DNA of 48,866 nt from Lachnospiraceae bacterium (GTDB lineage Bacteria > Bacillota > Clostridia > Lachnospirales > Lachnospiraceae), in assembly GCA_029219245.1 (NCBI GenBank), contig JAQXTA010000024.1, forward strand, positions 1-48,866. Reading direction: 5' to 3'. The notes beneath the pieces were generated by a model. The model saw only the letters and a program-made list of their open reading frames with translations, was not told where the DNA came from and searched no databases. Below, one piece after another: positions 40,061 through 48,866 of this stretch (position 1 is its first letter; each line of letters begins with the position of its first letter). A program made the translations under genes and the position numbers.

Positions 40061-40933
40061 CTACCATGTCAGAATTTCGTACCCGTCTTCGGTAACGGCT
40101 ACGGTCACTTCCCACTGTGCTGACGGCAGACCGTCCTCTGTATATACCGTCCAGTCCGTTTCCTCATCAATATAAATATCCGCTTTTCCCATATTGACCA
40201 TTGGTTCAATCGTAAATACCATGCCCGGCACCATCAACATTTCCGTTCCTTTCGGCGTTACATAGCTGACAAAAGGTTCCTCATGGAATTCCAGTCCAAT
40301 CCCATGACCACCGATTTCCCTTACGATAGAATACCCGTTGGCTTTTGCATGGTCATTGATAGCCTGCGCCATATCCCCTAAGAAATTCCAGGGTTTTACC
40401 TGCTCTAATCCAATATCAATGCATTCTCTTGCCACTTCTACCAGTTTTCTGGTTTCCGGTGCCACATCGCCAAGCAGAAACATTCTGGAAGAATCCGAGA
40501 AATAGCCGTTAAAAATGGTAGAAACATCCACATTCACAATGTCACCGTCTTTTAAAATATCTTTTTCAGAAGGTATTCCATGGCAGACCTGATTATTTAA
40601 GGAAGTGCAAACACTCTTTGGAAAGCCCTCGTAACCAAGCGGTGCCGGGATTCCCCCCATTTCAACAGTTTTACTATGCACCAGATGATTGATTTCTTCT
40701 GTGCTCATACCGATTTCAATATGTTCTGCTACATAATCTAACACTGCAATGTTAATCTTGCTGCTTTCGCGGATTCCTTCTATCTGTTCTTTGGTCTTAA
40801 TCATGTCATGACTCGGTACCATATGTCCCTGATAGGCAAATGCTTCTATTTTCTCATCAAATGCCATATGGCAGGCTTTGTATTTCCGACCGCTCTGGCA
40901 CCAGCATGGGTCGTTTCTTCCTAACTTTTTCAT
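40061..40933 (-). CDS. map: Methionine aminopeptidase with N-terminal SEC-C motif
   Basis: Removes N-terminal Met. Residues 1-25 form a SEC-C zinc motif (NDPCWCQSGRKYKACH), then a type I pita-bread domain with metal ligands in VNVDVSTIFNGYFSDSSR, HGIGLEFHEEP, FTIEPM and QWEVTVAV. SEC-C binds zinc and, in SecA, SecB and ribosomes, so the fusion probably aids ribosome docking. 290 residues. TAGGAG lies before ATG 40933. It lies 35 nt after the GH9 gene at the end of the pentose cluster. Confidence 0.93.
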   Translation of the reverse strand: MKKLGRNDPCWCQSGRKYKACHMAFDEKIEAFAYQGHMVPSHDMIKTKEQIEGIRESSKINIAVLDYVAEHIEIGMSTEEINHLVHSKTVEMGGIPAPLGYEGFPKSVCTSLNNQVCHGIPSEKDILKDGDIVNVDVSTIFNGYFSDSSRMFLLGDVAPETRKLVEVARECIDIGLEQVKPWNFLGDMAQAINDHAKANGYSIVREIGGHGIGLEFHEEPFVSYVTPKGTEMLMVPGMVFTIEPMVNMGKADIYIDEETDWTVYTEDGLPSAQWEVTVAVTEDGYEILTW

Positions 40934-40968
40934 TTTTATAAAGCTCCTACCTATTATCGATTTTCCGC

Positions 40969-42576
40969 TTATCGATTAAAATATGCCGTCACAAAAACTG
41001 CCGGTGAATTCCAGTAAATCGTAATTTCATTCAAAGAATAGCACGCAACATGGTCTAAATAGCATTTCATAGGCGGCGTCCCCTGCGGAATATTGGCAAT
41101 CGCCGTTTCATCATATGGGATGCCCGACGGACCTCCACTTACCCAACCCGGCATCGGCAAGTCTATACCGTCGCATGCGGTAGGTCTGTTATGTGGATTC
41201 TTATAAGCGTTTTCGCCGTAACCTGTGACATAACTGTAACCTACGGCATTGGTTCCAAGCAGATAATGAAGCTGGGAAAGTGCTGCATCCTCGTATGCCG
41301 CCTTCTCTTCCACTAAAGTGCAGACAAGCACTAACAGCATACCTCTGTTTAACACTACCATATTGCTGCCCCAGACGTAATCTTCGGGTTCCATGGCTAC
41401 CATATAACCACATTCCTCACTCAGATGCACCAGACGATCCGCTTCTTTCAACACAATATCCCGAAAGCCTTTTATCAGACTTTCTTCTGCCTGCTTTTTC
41501 CCATCGGTCAAAATTGCCATCGAAGCAAGTCCCGAAACATCCGTCCAGCCAAAATCGGTTTTTCCGAGATTTTCTTTATATAGCTCTTTTAATACTTTTT
41601 GATACTTCTCTTCTCCGGTTGTCACGAACATTTCTGCAGCTGCCCAAAGTCTTTCGTCTTTGTCACAGACATCATCATATTCTCCGGTATTACAGTTTTC
41701 CGGATTATGAAAGCCTATGTATTCCGGATGCTTCTCCAACCAACTCCACGCCTTATAAGCCGCATTCATCATTCTATCCGCAAATGCCTTATCATAAGCT
41801 GCATAGACTCTGGATGCCAGTGCCATAGCTGCTGCGTAGTCTGCCGTTGCCATGGAAGAAACCGGGAACAGATAAAACTGACTTTTATCCTCCTCCGGCA
41901 TCATAAAGTCTGCATGCATTGCAGAAGTCAGCTTATGATAAGCACCACCTTCTTCATCCTGCATCTTTAACATCCATTCCAGTTCATAACGGCACTCATT
42001 TAAAACATCCGGCACACCATTTCCGCTCTCCGGTATGTTAATTTCTTCCTGAAAACTCTCCGGGAAAAGTAGAAAAGCATATAGTAAATGTGCTACCGCA
42101 ACCGCTGCCGGGGAAATATATCTGCCGAAATCTCCTGCATCATGCCATCCACCGTTTACTTCTTTGCTGATATCATGGTTTTCCCAAAGCAGAGCCCTGT
42201 CTCTATGACAGCAGGCATGTGTGTATTCCCCTGCATATTCTGCTTCCAGCGCACAACCACAGCGCTGGTAATAAAATGCTTTCAATAAGTCCTTTTGCAA
42301 CGGACGGTAAATGTCCGCACCAATCCGAAAGTGATAAGATGTCTCCCCGGCATCATCTTTGAGATAATAAATACCTTCTGCCTGAAGCTCCGAAAAATCG
42401 GCAATAGAAACCTCGTCCTGTGAAGCCTCGTCCCGTCCGAACCGTACCGACTCTTTTTCCAGAACTATCTTTTCTCCTTCTTTCATGACCTGCAAAACCT
42501 GAAATCTGCTACCTTTTGTCAAAACCGCTTTTTTCTTAGCCGAAATAGAATATCCCACTTGATTTAATGCTATCAT
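40969..42576 (-). CDS. Glycoside hydrolase family 9 enzyme without signal peptide
   Basis: Beta-glucan/cellooligosaccharide hydrolase. N-terminal Ig-like CelD_N domain (MIALNQVGYS, to ~90), then the GH9 (alpha/alpha)6 barrel with the catalytic-base motif GGWHDAGDFGRY, the HNRP motif near the C-terminus and the acid Glu in YSLNEITIYWNSPA. No signal peptide or anchor, so it should act in the cytosol on imported oligosaccharides. ATG 42576 follows GGGGGAT and is preferred to 42588. It sits between rpe and map at the tail of the arabinose/pentose cluster. 535 residues. Confidence 0.9.
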   Translation of the reverse strand: MIALNQVGYSISAKKKAVLTKGSRFQVLQVMKEGEKIVLEKESVRFGRDEASQDEVSIADFSELQAEGIYYLKDDAGETSYHFRIGADIYRPLQKDLLKAFYYQRCGCALEAEYAGEYTHACCHRDRALLWENHDISKEVNGGWHDAGDFGRYISPAAVAVAHLLYAFLLFPESFQEEINIPESGNGVPDVLNECRYELEWMLKMQDEEGGAYHKLTSAMHADFMMPEEDKSQFYLFPVSSMATADYAAAMALASRVYAAYDKAFADRMMNAAYKAWSWLEKHPEYIGFHNPENCNTGEYDDVCDKDERLWAAAEMFVTTGEEKYQKVLKELYKENLGKTDFGWTDVSGLASMAILTDGKKQAEESLIKGFRDIVLKEADRLVHLSEECGYMVAMEPEDYVWGSNMVVLNRGMLLVLVCTLVEEKAAYEDAALSQLHYLLGTNAVGYSYVTGYGENAYKNPHNRPTACDGIDLPMPGWVSGGPSGIPYDETAIANIPQGTPPMKCYLDHVACYSLNEITIYWNSPAVFVTAYFNR

Positions 42577-42650
42577 ATAATCCCCCATATTTCTTAAATC
42601 ATATTTTTTTCATTCTATCATATAAAACTCTGCGTTTTCTTTTTTCTACC

Positions 42651-43301
42651 TTAAAATTCTGCCAGAATATTTTTTACATTTTCCGTAATGTTTCCCCGGA
42701 AAATGGCAGAACCGGCTACAATGACATTGGCTCCCGCCTCCAGAACCACATGTACATTATCTCTGGTAATGCCGCCATCTACCTGAATGTCAGTATCCAG
42801 ACCCTTTTCCTGTATCATTCTCCGGGCATTCCGGATTCGCTGCGTTGATTCCGGTATATATTTTTGGCCGCCAAAGCCCGGTTCTACCGTCATAATCAAA
42901 AGCATATCCATTTTCCCAATATAAGGTTCTATGGCTTCAACCGGTGTCCCCGGCTTAATGGAAAGTCCTGCCTTACACCCGTTTTGATGTATCAAATCAA
43001 TCACACCATCTACATCTTTGGTTGCCTCTAAATGGAAAGTAATAATGTCCGCACCACATTTGGCAAATTCTTCAATATAACGTTCCGGTTCCACAATCAT
43101 AAGATGCACATCGAATATCTTCTCCGTAACCGAACGAATGGAAGAAATGACCGGCATGCCAAAAGAAATGGATGGCACGAATACCCCATCCATAACATCT
43201 ATATGAATATAATGTGCACCCGCTTGTTCTGCTTCTTCAATCTGTTTTCGCAAAATACCAAAATCTGCTGCCAGGATAGATGGTGACAATACGTTTTTCA
43301 T
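42651..43301 (-). CDS. rpe: Ribulose-phosphate 3-epimerase
   Basis: Interconverts ribulose 5-phosphate and xylulose 5-phosphate. TIM-barrel motifs LSPSILAADFG, HYIHIDVMDGVFVP, FDVHLMI, MTVEPGFGGQKYI and QVDGGITRDN contain the catalytic Asp pair and metal-binding His residues. 216 residues from ATG 43301, which has AGGAG upstream; the frame also has GTG at 43307. It complements transketolase and AraD in the same cluster. Confidence 0.95.
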   Translation of the reverse strand: MKNVLSPSILAADFGILRKQIEEAEQAGAHYIHIDVMDGVFVPSISFGMPVISSIRSVTEKIFDVHLMIVEPERYIEEFAKCGADIITFHLEATKDVDGVIDLIHQNGCKAGLSIKPGTPVEAIEPYIGKMDMLLIMTVEPGFGGQKYIPESTQRIRNARRMIQEKGLDTDIQVDGGITRDNVHVVLEAGANVIVAGSAIFRGNITENVKNILAEF

Positions 43302-43341
43302 ACGCACTCCTTACACAAATCTTAAACTGAATTTTTTACAA

Positions 43342-43370
43342 GAAGAATGGCTCTGTCCGAGCCATTCTTC
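43342..43370 (-). terminator. Strong hairpin between transketolase and rpe
   Basis: GAAGAATGGCTC / GAGCCATTCTTC form a 12-bp perfect stem with a TGTCC loop. The T-run after it is poor, so it may be a partial terminator or an RNA-processing/stability element. Confidence 0.6.
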
Positions 43371-43392
43371 CTACAATATACAATATTTTCAA

Positions 43393-44334
43393 TTATTTTA
43401 CAAATGCTTTTACTTTCGTATAAATACCTTTGCCGTCTAATCCGTATTTTTCAACCAGTGCAGCTGCAGGGCCGGACTCACCAAATACATCCTGCATACC
43501 GATTTTCAAAACCGGAGTCGGAAGATTTTCGGATAAGCAGTCACAAACTGCACTTCCAAGACCTCCGATAACCGAATGCTCTTCTGCCGTTACAACCTTG
43601 CCTGTCTTTTTCGCTGATGCCAGAATGAGTTCTGTATCCAGTGGCTTGATAGTATGAATATTGATAACCTCTGCGCTAATACCGTCTGCTGCAAGCATTT
43701 CTGCTGCTTCCAAAGCTGCTGCTACGGTAATACCGCTTGCTACGATTGTAACGTCACTGCCTTCCTTTAATAGAACGCCTTTACCAATTTCAAATTTATA
43801 ATCCGGTTTATCGTTGATTACCGGCACTGCCGCACGACCAAACCGCAAATACACAGGTCCATTCATCTCAATGGCTGCTCTGACTGCTGCCTTTGCTTCC
43901 ACGTCATCGGAAGGAACAATAACCGTCATGCCCGGAATCGTTCTCATAAGTGCTACATCTTCGTTACACTGATGGGTCGCACCGTCTTCTCCTACCGTAA
44001 TACCGGCATGGGTTGCACCGATTTTTACATTCAGATGCGGATAGCCGATGGAGTTACGAACCTGTTCAAAATTACGTCCTGCCGCAAACATGGCAAAAGA
44101 ACTGATAAAAGGAATCTTACCGCAGGTAGCAAGTCCTGCTGCAATACCGGTCATATTGCATTCTGCAATACCGCAGTCAATATGGCGGTCCGGAAAAGCT
44201 TTTTTGAAAACACCTGTCTTGGTTGCGCCCGCAAGGTCTGCATCCAGTACAACCAGATTCGGAAAATCTGCACCACATTCAGCAAGTGCATTACCATAAC
44301 TTTCTCTTGTTGCAATTTTCTTTACATCTGACAT
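43393..44334 (-). CDS. Transketolase, C-terminal subunit
   Basis: The pyrimidine-binding and C-terminal domains of a split transketolase. It begins SDVKKIATRESYGNAL, has CGIAECNMTGIAAGLA (the ThDP-activating Glu), GATHAGITVGEDGATHQCNED and AEEHSVIGGLG. 313 residues. It overlaps the N-terminal subunit gene by 13 nt, giving fixed 1:1 coupling. The two subunits together equal one ~600-residue transketolase, a normal arrangement in many Firmicutes and archaea. Confidence 0.93.
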   Translation of the reverse strand: MSDVKKIATRESYGNALAECGADFPNLVVLDADLAGATKTGVFKKAFPDRHIDCGIAECNMTGIAAGLATCGKIPFISSFAMFAAGRNFEQVRNSIGYPHLNVKIGATHAGITVGEDGATHQCNEDVALMRTIPGMTVIVPSDDVEAKAAVRAAIEMNGPVYLRFGRAAVPVINDKPDYKFEIGKGVLLKEGSDVTIVASGITVAAALEAAEMLAADGISAEVINIHTIKPLDTELILASAKKTGKVVTAEEHSVIGGLGSAVCDCLSENLPTPVLKIGMQDVFGESGPAAALVEKYGLDGKGIYTKVKAFVK

Positions 44335-45158
44335 AATGCTTCACCTACTTTCTCCAAATCTGCCATTGCAATCTGGTATTCTTCATCATTCGGAGCCTTG
44401 CCATGCCAGCCCGCATTATTTTCCATGAAGGAAACACCTTTGCCTTTTACCGTCTTACATACAATCGCTGTCGGCATACCTTTTGTATTTCTAGCTTCCT
44501 TAAATGCCGCATCAATCTGGTCAAAGTCATTGCCATCGATATTGATTACGTGGAAATTAAATGCTTCAAATTTTTTATCAATCGGATAAGGCGAACATAC
44601 ATCTTCTATCTTACCATCAATCTGAAGGCCGTTATTATCCACGATAACAACGAGGTTATCCAGTTTTCTGTGTCCGGCAAACATAGCTGCTTCCCAAACC
44701 TGTCCTTCCTGAATTTCGCCGTCCCCCAGTAATGTATATACGCGGAAGTCTTTGTTGTCCAGTTTTGCAGCAAGCGCCATGCCGACTGCTGCGGAAATTC
44801 CCTGTCCGAGAGAACCGGAAGACATATCGACACCCGGCGTTTCCTGCATACAAGGATGTCCTTGTAAATAGGAGCCTAAATGACGAAGTGTTTTTAAATC
44901 TTCTACCGGGAAATAGCCGCGGTTTGCCAACGCAGAATATAACCCCGGTGCCGTATGTCCTTTGGACAGTACAAAACGATCTCTGTCGGCTTTCTTAGGA
45001 TCCTTCGGATCAATATTCATTTCCTCGAAATAAAGATAGGTAAAAATGTCTGCCGCAGATAAAGAACCGCCCGGATGACCGGCTTTCGCACTATGTACCG
45101 CAGTTACGATACCTTTACGAACTTCATTAGCTGTTTTTAGTAACTCTAATTTGTTCAT
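44322..45158 (-). CDS. Transketolase, N-terminal subunit
   Basis: ThDP-binding half of the split enzyme: HSAKAGHPGGSLSAADI, FVLSKGHTAPGLYSAL, GSLGQGISAAVGMALA and the ThDP motif GDGEIQEGQVWEAAM through NLVVIVDNN. Transfers two-carbon ketol units between pentose and hexose phosphates. ATG 45158 has GGAGG upstream; the frame also opens with GTG at 45161. 278 residues. A 140-nt gap separates it from araD, with an A/T-rich hairpin. Confidence 0.93.
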   Translation of the reverse strand: MNKLELLKTANEVRKGIVTAVHSAKAGHPGGSLSAADIFTYLYFEEMNIDPKDPKKADRDRFVLSKGHTAPGLYSALANRGYFPVEDLKTLRHLGSYLQGHPCMQETPGVDMSSGSLGQGISAAVGMALAAKLDNKDFRVYTLLGDGEIQEGQVWEAAMFAGHRKLDNLVVIVDNNGLQIDGKIEDVCSPYPIDKKFEAFNFHVINIDGNDFDQIDAAFKEARNTKGMPTAIVCKTVKGKGVSFMENNAGWHGKAPNDEEYQIAMADLEKVGEALCQM

Positions 45159-45263
45159 CACAAACCTCCATATAATTTTTATTCATTCACAGAGCAGGAA
45201 TACCAAATAGAACCAAACTTCCTACATCTCTTTTATCATATCATACTACTTGATTTCTCTCCA

Positions 45264-45283
45264 CCTAAAAATTGCTTTTTAGG
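45264..45283 (-). terminator. A/T-rich hairpin after araD
   Basis: CCTAAAAA / TTTTTAGG (8-bp perfect stem, 4-nt loop) lies 18 nt past the araD stop. No T-tract follows, so it may be a weak terminator. Confidence 0.4.
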
Positions 45284-45300
45284 ATGTCTTTTCATATGCT

Positions 45301-45999
45301 TTAATTGCTCTGTCCATAATAAGCATTTGCTCCATGTTTCCTATAATAATGCTTATCCTGTAATTCCTGCGGAGCCGGCTGGATACGTGGATTGATTGTT
45401 TCTGCGCGGTATGCCATTTTCGCAACTTCCTCCAGGACAACCGCATTATGCACCGCATCATTGCCGTTTTTACCCCACGCAAAAGGACCATGGTTCTTAC
45501 AAAGGACTGCCGGAACTGCCATAACATCCTTGTTCATCCGTTTGAATTCATCTACAATCAGAAGTCCTGTATTCTTTTCATAGGCATCGGCAATCTCTTC
45601 TGCAGTCAGACACCGCAAGCAGGGAACTTCTCCATAGATATAATCTGCATGAGTTGTACCGTAACAAGGAATGCTTCTGCCTGCCTGTGCCCAACTTGTC
45701 GCATAAGAAGAATGGGTATGTACGATACCTCCGATTTCAGGAAAAGCTTTATACAGTTCCAGATGCGTTGGTGTGTCAGAGGAAGGGTTATAGCGGCCTT
45801 CTACCTTGTTGCCATTTAAATCCATCAGTACCATATCATCGGGTGTTAATTTATCATAATCTACCCCGGACGGTTTGATTGCAAAGATGCCCGTTTCCTG
45901 GTCAATTTCACTGACATTTCCCCATGTGAAAGTAACCAGATTGTATTTCGGAAGAAGCATATTCGCTTCATAAACACGTTTCTTTAATTCTTCTAACAT
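45301..45999 (-). CDS. araD: L-ribulose-5-phosphate 4-epimerase
   Basis: Converts L-ribulose 5-phosphate to D-xylulose 5-phosphate. Class II aldolase/epimerase fold with LVTFTWGNVSEID, zinc ligands in VHTHSSYATSWAQAG and the C-terminal His, and the LTAEEIADAYEKNTG segment. 232 residues, as in E. coli AraD. The ribosome binding site GAGAGGAA precedes 45999. It lies 25 nt after araB. Confidence 0.95.
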   Translation of the reverse strand: MLEELKKRVYEANMLLPKYNLVTFTWGNVSEIDQETGIFAIKPSGVDYDKLTPDDMVLMDLNGNKVEGRYNPSSDTPTHLELYKAFPEIGGIVHTHSSYATSWAQAGRSIPCYGTTHADYIYGEVPCLRCLTAEEIADAYEKNTGLLIVDEFKRMNKDVMAVPAVLCKNHGPFAWGKNGNDAVHNAVVLEEVAKMAYRAETINPRIQPAPQELQDKHYYRKHGANAYYGQSN

Positions 46000-46024
46000 A
46001 GCTTTGATTCCTCTCTACTAAATT

Positions 46025-47617
46025 TTATTTTAAGCTCTCCACCGCAGCTCTTTCAATGGCAAGACCTGCACTGTATCGTTTCATAAATTCATCGAAGCCT
46101 TTCACATCTTTGGCAACCGGAGCCAGCTTCTCACCCTTCTGTCCGGCAAATACCTTGCTGTCAAGAAATGCTGCCAGACTTTCTTCTGCATCCTTATGAA
46201 TCATGTAAGAAGCCAAAAGCGCAATACCCCAGGCACCACCTTCCCCAGCAGTCTCCATAACACTTACCGGAGCATCAATGGCTGCTGCCAGAATGCTCTG
46301 TCCAACACCTTTTGTTTTAAACAATCCACCATGTCCTAAGATTTCATCTACCTGTACACCTTCTTCTTTCAAAAGAATATCCAGACCTGTCTTAAGTGCT
46401 CCAAGTGCTGTATATAAATGTACTCTCATGAAATTTGCCAGATTGAACTTCGCATCCGGTGTACGGACAAACAATGGACGTCCTTCGTTGAAGCCTGTTA
46501 CATGCTCGCCGGAGAAATAATTGTATGCCAGTAAGCCACCGCAATCATCGTCTCCCTCCAAAGCCTTGCGGTACAGATTGCCATAGAGCTCATTCATATC
46601 TACTTTTATGCCCATCACTTCAGAGTATTCTTTGAAAAGATTGACCCATGCATTTAAGTCGGAAGTACAGTTGTTGCAATGTACCATTGCTACCAGACTG
46701 CCATCAGGTGTAGTTACCAGATCAATTTCATCATATACTCTGGATAATTCTTTTTCCATAACAATCATTCCGAATACACTGGTTCCGGCAGAAACATTAC
46801 CGGTTCTCTGTGCCACACTGTTGGTCGCTGCCATACCCGTACCGGCATCGCCCTCCGGAGGGCATAACGGCACACCTGCCTCTAATGTTCCGGTAGGATC
46901 AAGCAGTTTCGCACCTTCTTGTGTCAGCGTTCCTGCCATTTCACCTGCTGTCTGTACTTTTGGCAAAATTTCTTTCAATTTCCATGAAAAGCCTTTATCT
47001 GCCACCAGCTCATCAAACTGTGCAATCATCTTCTCATTGAACTGACCGGTAGCAATGTCAATCGGAAACATACCGGATGCTTCCCCTACACCCACTACCT
47101 TCTGCCCTGTCAATTTCCAATGGATATATCCGGCCAGCGTAATTACAAATTTCAAATCAGCTACATGCTCTTCCCCATTTAAAATAGCCTGATAGAGATG
47201 TGCAATAGTCCATCGCTGCGGAATATGATATTGGAATAATTCTGTCAGTTTTGTAGAAGCCTCCTCTGTAATGGTATTTCTCCAGGTACGGAAAGGAACC
47301 ATCAATTCATCCTTCTCATTAAATGCCATGTATCCATGCATCATTGCGCTGAAACCGATTGCTCCAATCTTAGTCAGCTTCTCGCCATACTGTGCCTGTA
47401 CATCCTCTGTCAGCTTCTTATAACAGTCCTGTAATCCGTTCCAGATATCATCCAGGCTATAAGTCCAGATACCGTTCTCCAGTCTGTTCTCCCAGTCATG
47501 TGCACCGGAAGCGATGGGCTTATTGTTCTCGTCTACCAGAACCGCTTTGATTCGGGTAGAACCAAACTCAATACCCAATACTGATTTACCGTTTGCAATA
47601 CATTCTTTTGCTCCCAT
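46025..47617 (-). CDS. araB: Ribulokinase
   Basis: Phosphorylates L-ribulose with ATP. FGGY-kinase motifs: N-terminal phosphate-binding [49 protein letters not shown] and the C-terminal [14 protein letters not shown]. 530 residues. This is the AraB variant common in clostridia. AGGGAGG precedes ATG 47617, and araA ends 15 nt upstream in transcription order. Confidence 0.93.
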   Translation of the reverse strand: MGAKECIANGKSVLGIEFGSTRIKAVLVDENNKPIASGAHDWENRLENGIWTYSLDDIWNGLQDCYKKLTEDVQAQYGEKLTKIGAIGFSAMMHGYMAFNEKDELMVPFRTWRNTITEEASTKLTELFQYHIPQRWTIAHLYQAILNGEEHVADLKFVITLAGYIHWKLTGQKVVGVGEASGMFPIDIATGQFNEKMIAQFDELVADKGFSWKLKEILPKVQTAGEMAGTLTQEGAKLLDPTGTLEAGVPLCPPEGDAGTGMAATNSVAQRTGNVSAGTSVFGMIVMEKELSRVYDEIDLVTTPDGSLVAMVHCNNCTSDLNAWVNLFKEYSEVMGIKVDMNELYGNLYRKALEGDDDCGGLLAYNYFSGEHVTGFNEGRPLFVRTPDAKFNLANFMRVHLYTALGALKTGLDILLKEEGVQVDEILGHGGLFKTKGVGQSILAAAIDAPVSVMETAGEGGAWGIALLASYMIHKDAEESLAAFLDSKVFAGQKGEKLAPVAKDVKGFDEFMKRYSAGLAIERAAVESLK

Positions 47618-47632
47618 AAATAATTATCCTCC

Positions 47633-48866
47633 CTAAAATGCTGCTTCATTCCATCTTAACTCATTCTTGAAATTACGAATGGTTGTATCCTTATCGATGA
47701 CAACGCTCTCAATACCCATAGCGGCCGCCCAGTCTACCATCTGATCTACGGTCAGATCATAGGAAAATGCCGTATGATGTGCACCACCCGCAAGAATCCA
47801 CGCTGTTGCACCAATCTCCATGTTAGGCTGTGGTGTCCAGAAAGCTGTTCCTACCGGCAATTTAGGCATAGGCTTCTCAACCTTCTTACAATCAACTGCA
47901 TTGATAAGCAGTCTGAATCTGGTTCCCAAATCCACTAAAGAACATGCAATCGCCGGGCCTGTCTTAGAAGTAAATACCAGACGGGCAGGATCTTCTCTGT
48001 TACCCATGGAAAGCGGACATACTTTGATACCGATCTCGCCATCGGCTACGGAAGGACATACCTCCAGCATATGAGCCTGTAAAATACCCTCTTTGCCCGG
48101 TACCAGATTATAGGTATAATCTTCCATCATGGAAGTACCCTTAGCGCCCTTAATATCGGCTGTCATGAGTTTCATGATACGAACCATTGCTGCTACTTTC
48201 CAGTCACCTTCTGCGCCGAACCCATAGCCCTTCTCCATCAGTCTCTGGATAGACAGACCCGGAAGTTGTTTCAAACCACCCAGCATACCGAAATGTGTTA
48301 CCACTGCATGATAGTTGTTATCTACCAGGAATTTCTCAATACCGATTTCCTGCTGTGCCTGTACTGCCACATGTCTTCTGAATTCGTCTAAATCTCTTCC
48401 TTCATCGATAATCTTATATTTACTGTAATATTCCTCAACCAATGCATTCACATCGCCCTGCGGAACAGCATCTACATATTCTACCAAGTCGTTGACACAA
48501 TAATGGTCGATTTCCCAGCCGAACTTAATCTGTGCTTCTACCTTATCGCCTTCTGTTACGGCTACATTGTTCATATTATCACCGAAACGGCATACACGTA
48601 CATGAGAAGACTCGATGACACCAATTGCAGTTCTCATCCAGCTTCCAAGCTGCTTCTGAACACTGTCATTTGCCCAATGTCCTACGATAATCTTTCTCTC
48701 AATTCCCATACGGCTTACGATATGACCATACTCTCTGTCTCCGTGAGCAGACTGATTCTCATTCATAAAATCCATATCAATGGTATCATATGGAAGTTCT
48801 TCATTAAACTGTGTATGTAAATGACATAACGGTTTTCTGTATTCTTTCAACCCTAAAATCCACATC
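47633..48866 (-). CDS. araA: L-arabinose isomerase, 5' end missing at window edge
   Basis: Converts L-arabinose to L-ribulose. The ~410 visible residues run off the window, so roughly the first 90 of ~500 are missing; the apparent ATG-like start at 48865 is internal. Recognised by THFGMLGGLKQLPGLS, GYGFGAEGDWKVAAMVR, MMEDYTYNL (active-site Glu residues), AHMLEVCPS and ILAGGAHHTAFSYDLT (metal-binding His). First visible gene of the araA-araB-araD order. Confidence 0.95.
   Translation of the reverse strand, partial: MWILGLKEYRKPLCHLHTQFNEELPYDTIDMDFMNENQSAHGDREYGHIVSRMGIERKIIVGHWANDSVQKQLGSWMRTAIGVIESSHVRVCRFGDNMNNVAVTEGDKVEAQIKFGWEIDHYCVNDLVEYVDAVPQGDVNALVEEYYSKYKIIDEGRDLDEFRRHVAVQAQQEIGIEKFLVDNNYHAVVTHFGMLGGLKQLPGLSIQRLMEKGYGFGAEGDWKVAAMVRIMKLMTADIKGAKGTSMMEDYTYNLVPGKEGILQAHMLEVCPSVADGEIGIKVCPLSMGNREDPARLVFTSKTGPAIACSLVDLGTRFRLLINAVDCKKVEKPMPKLPVGTAFWTPQPNMEIGATAWILAGGAHHTAFSYDLTVDQMVDWAAAMGIESVVIDKDTTIRNFKNELRWNEAAF

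Overview
The window looks like a chromosomal segment of a low-G+C, Gram-positive, anaerobic gut-type Firmicute, most likely a member of the Lachnospiraceae. The grounds are strong AGGAGG-type ribosome binding sites, a large Bacillus/Clostridium-type SRP RNA, a methionine T-box, MsmX/CdaR/YesL sugar-uptake regulators, a DUF1846 protein, KdpDE, an araABD/transketolase pentose cluster and many GGDEF proteins. Species cannot be fixed from sequence reading alone. No complete mobile element, CRISPR array, tRNA or rRNA was seen.

Layout. (1) 1-348: an intergenic stretch with a 50-bp hairpin and a possibly structured RNA. (2) 349-2448 (+): a secreted four-repeat protein and a membrane-anchored glycerophosphodiester phosphodiesterase. 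(3) 2501-8681 (-): a signalling block with a PAP2 phosphatase, an orphan 7TM sensor, a membrane diguanylate cyclase, a SARP-type response regulator and a sensor kinase split by an apparent frameshift. Two promoters in this block carry the same pair of heptamers 11 bp apart, as expected for a SARP operator. (4) 8870-11931 (-): rhodanese-TtcA fusion, TcdA, HD hydrolase and an Rrf2 regulator. (5) 12084-20857: a small alarmone synthetase, a 47-aa membrane peptide, DUF1846, CTP synthase behind an attenuator, a 30-aa membrane peptide, a KdpD-like kinase with KdpE behind six 11-bp direct repeats, a K+/H+ antiporter and TadA. (6) 20876-22081: SRP RNA and a radical SAM activase. (7) 22078-31527 (-): a LacI-sensor/GGDEF fusion, a DUF6128-like protein, CdaR, MsmX, a dCACHE-GGDEF cyclase, YesL, an HD-GYP protein and a GNAT. 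(8) 31555-36642 (-): D-lactate dehydrogenase, DUF1002 protein, lysophospholipase and metG behind a T-box. (9) 37085-39785 (-): three envelope proteins of unknown function, two of them paralogous. (10) 40061-48866 (-): Map, intracellular GH9, Rpe, split transketolase, AraD, AraB and partial AraA.

How they work together. Cyclic-di-GMP metabolism is prominent, with three GGDEF proteins using three different input modules and one HD-GYP protein. Sugar sensing recurs through the LacI-like sensor, CdaR, MsmX and YesL. The 40-49 kb end is a coherent route from arabinose and beta-glucan oligosaccharides to the pentose phosphate pathway. Potassium homeostasis is suggested at 16.5-20.2 kb.

The most novel-looking items are the SARP operator pair linking a two-component system to a cyclase operon, the six-fold 11-bp array at kdpDE, and the three-gene envelope module at 37-39.8 kb.
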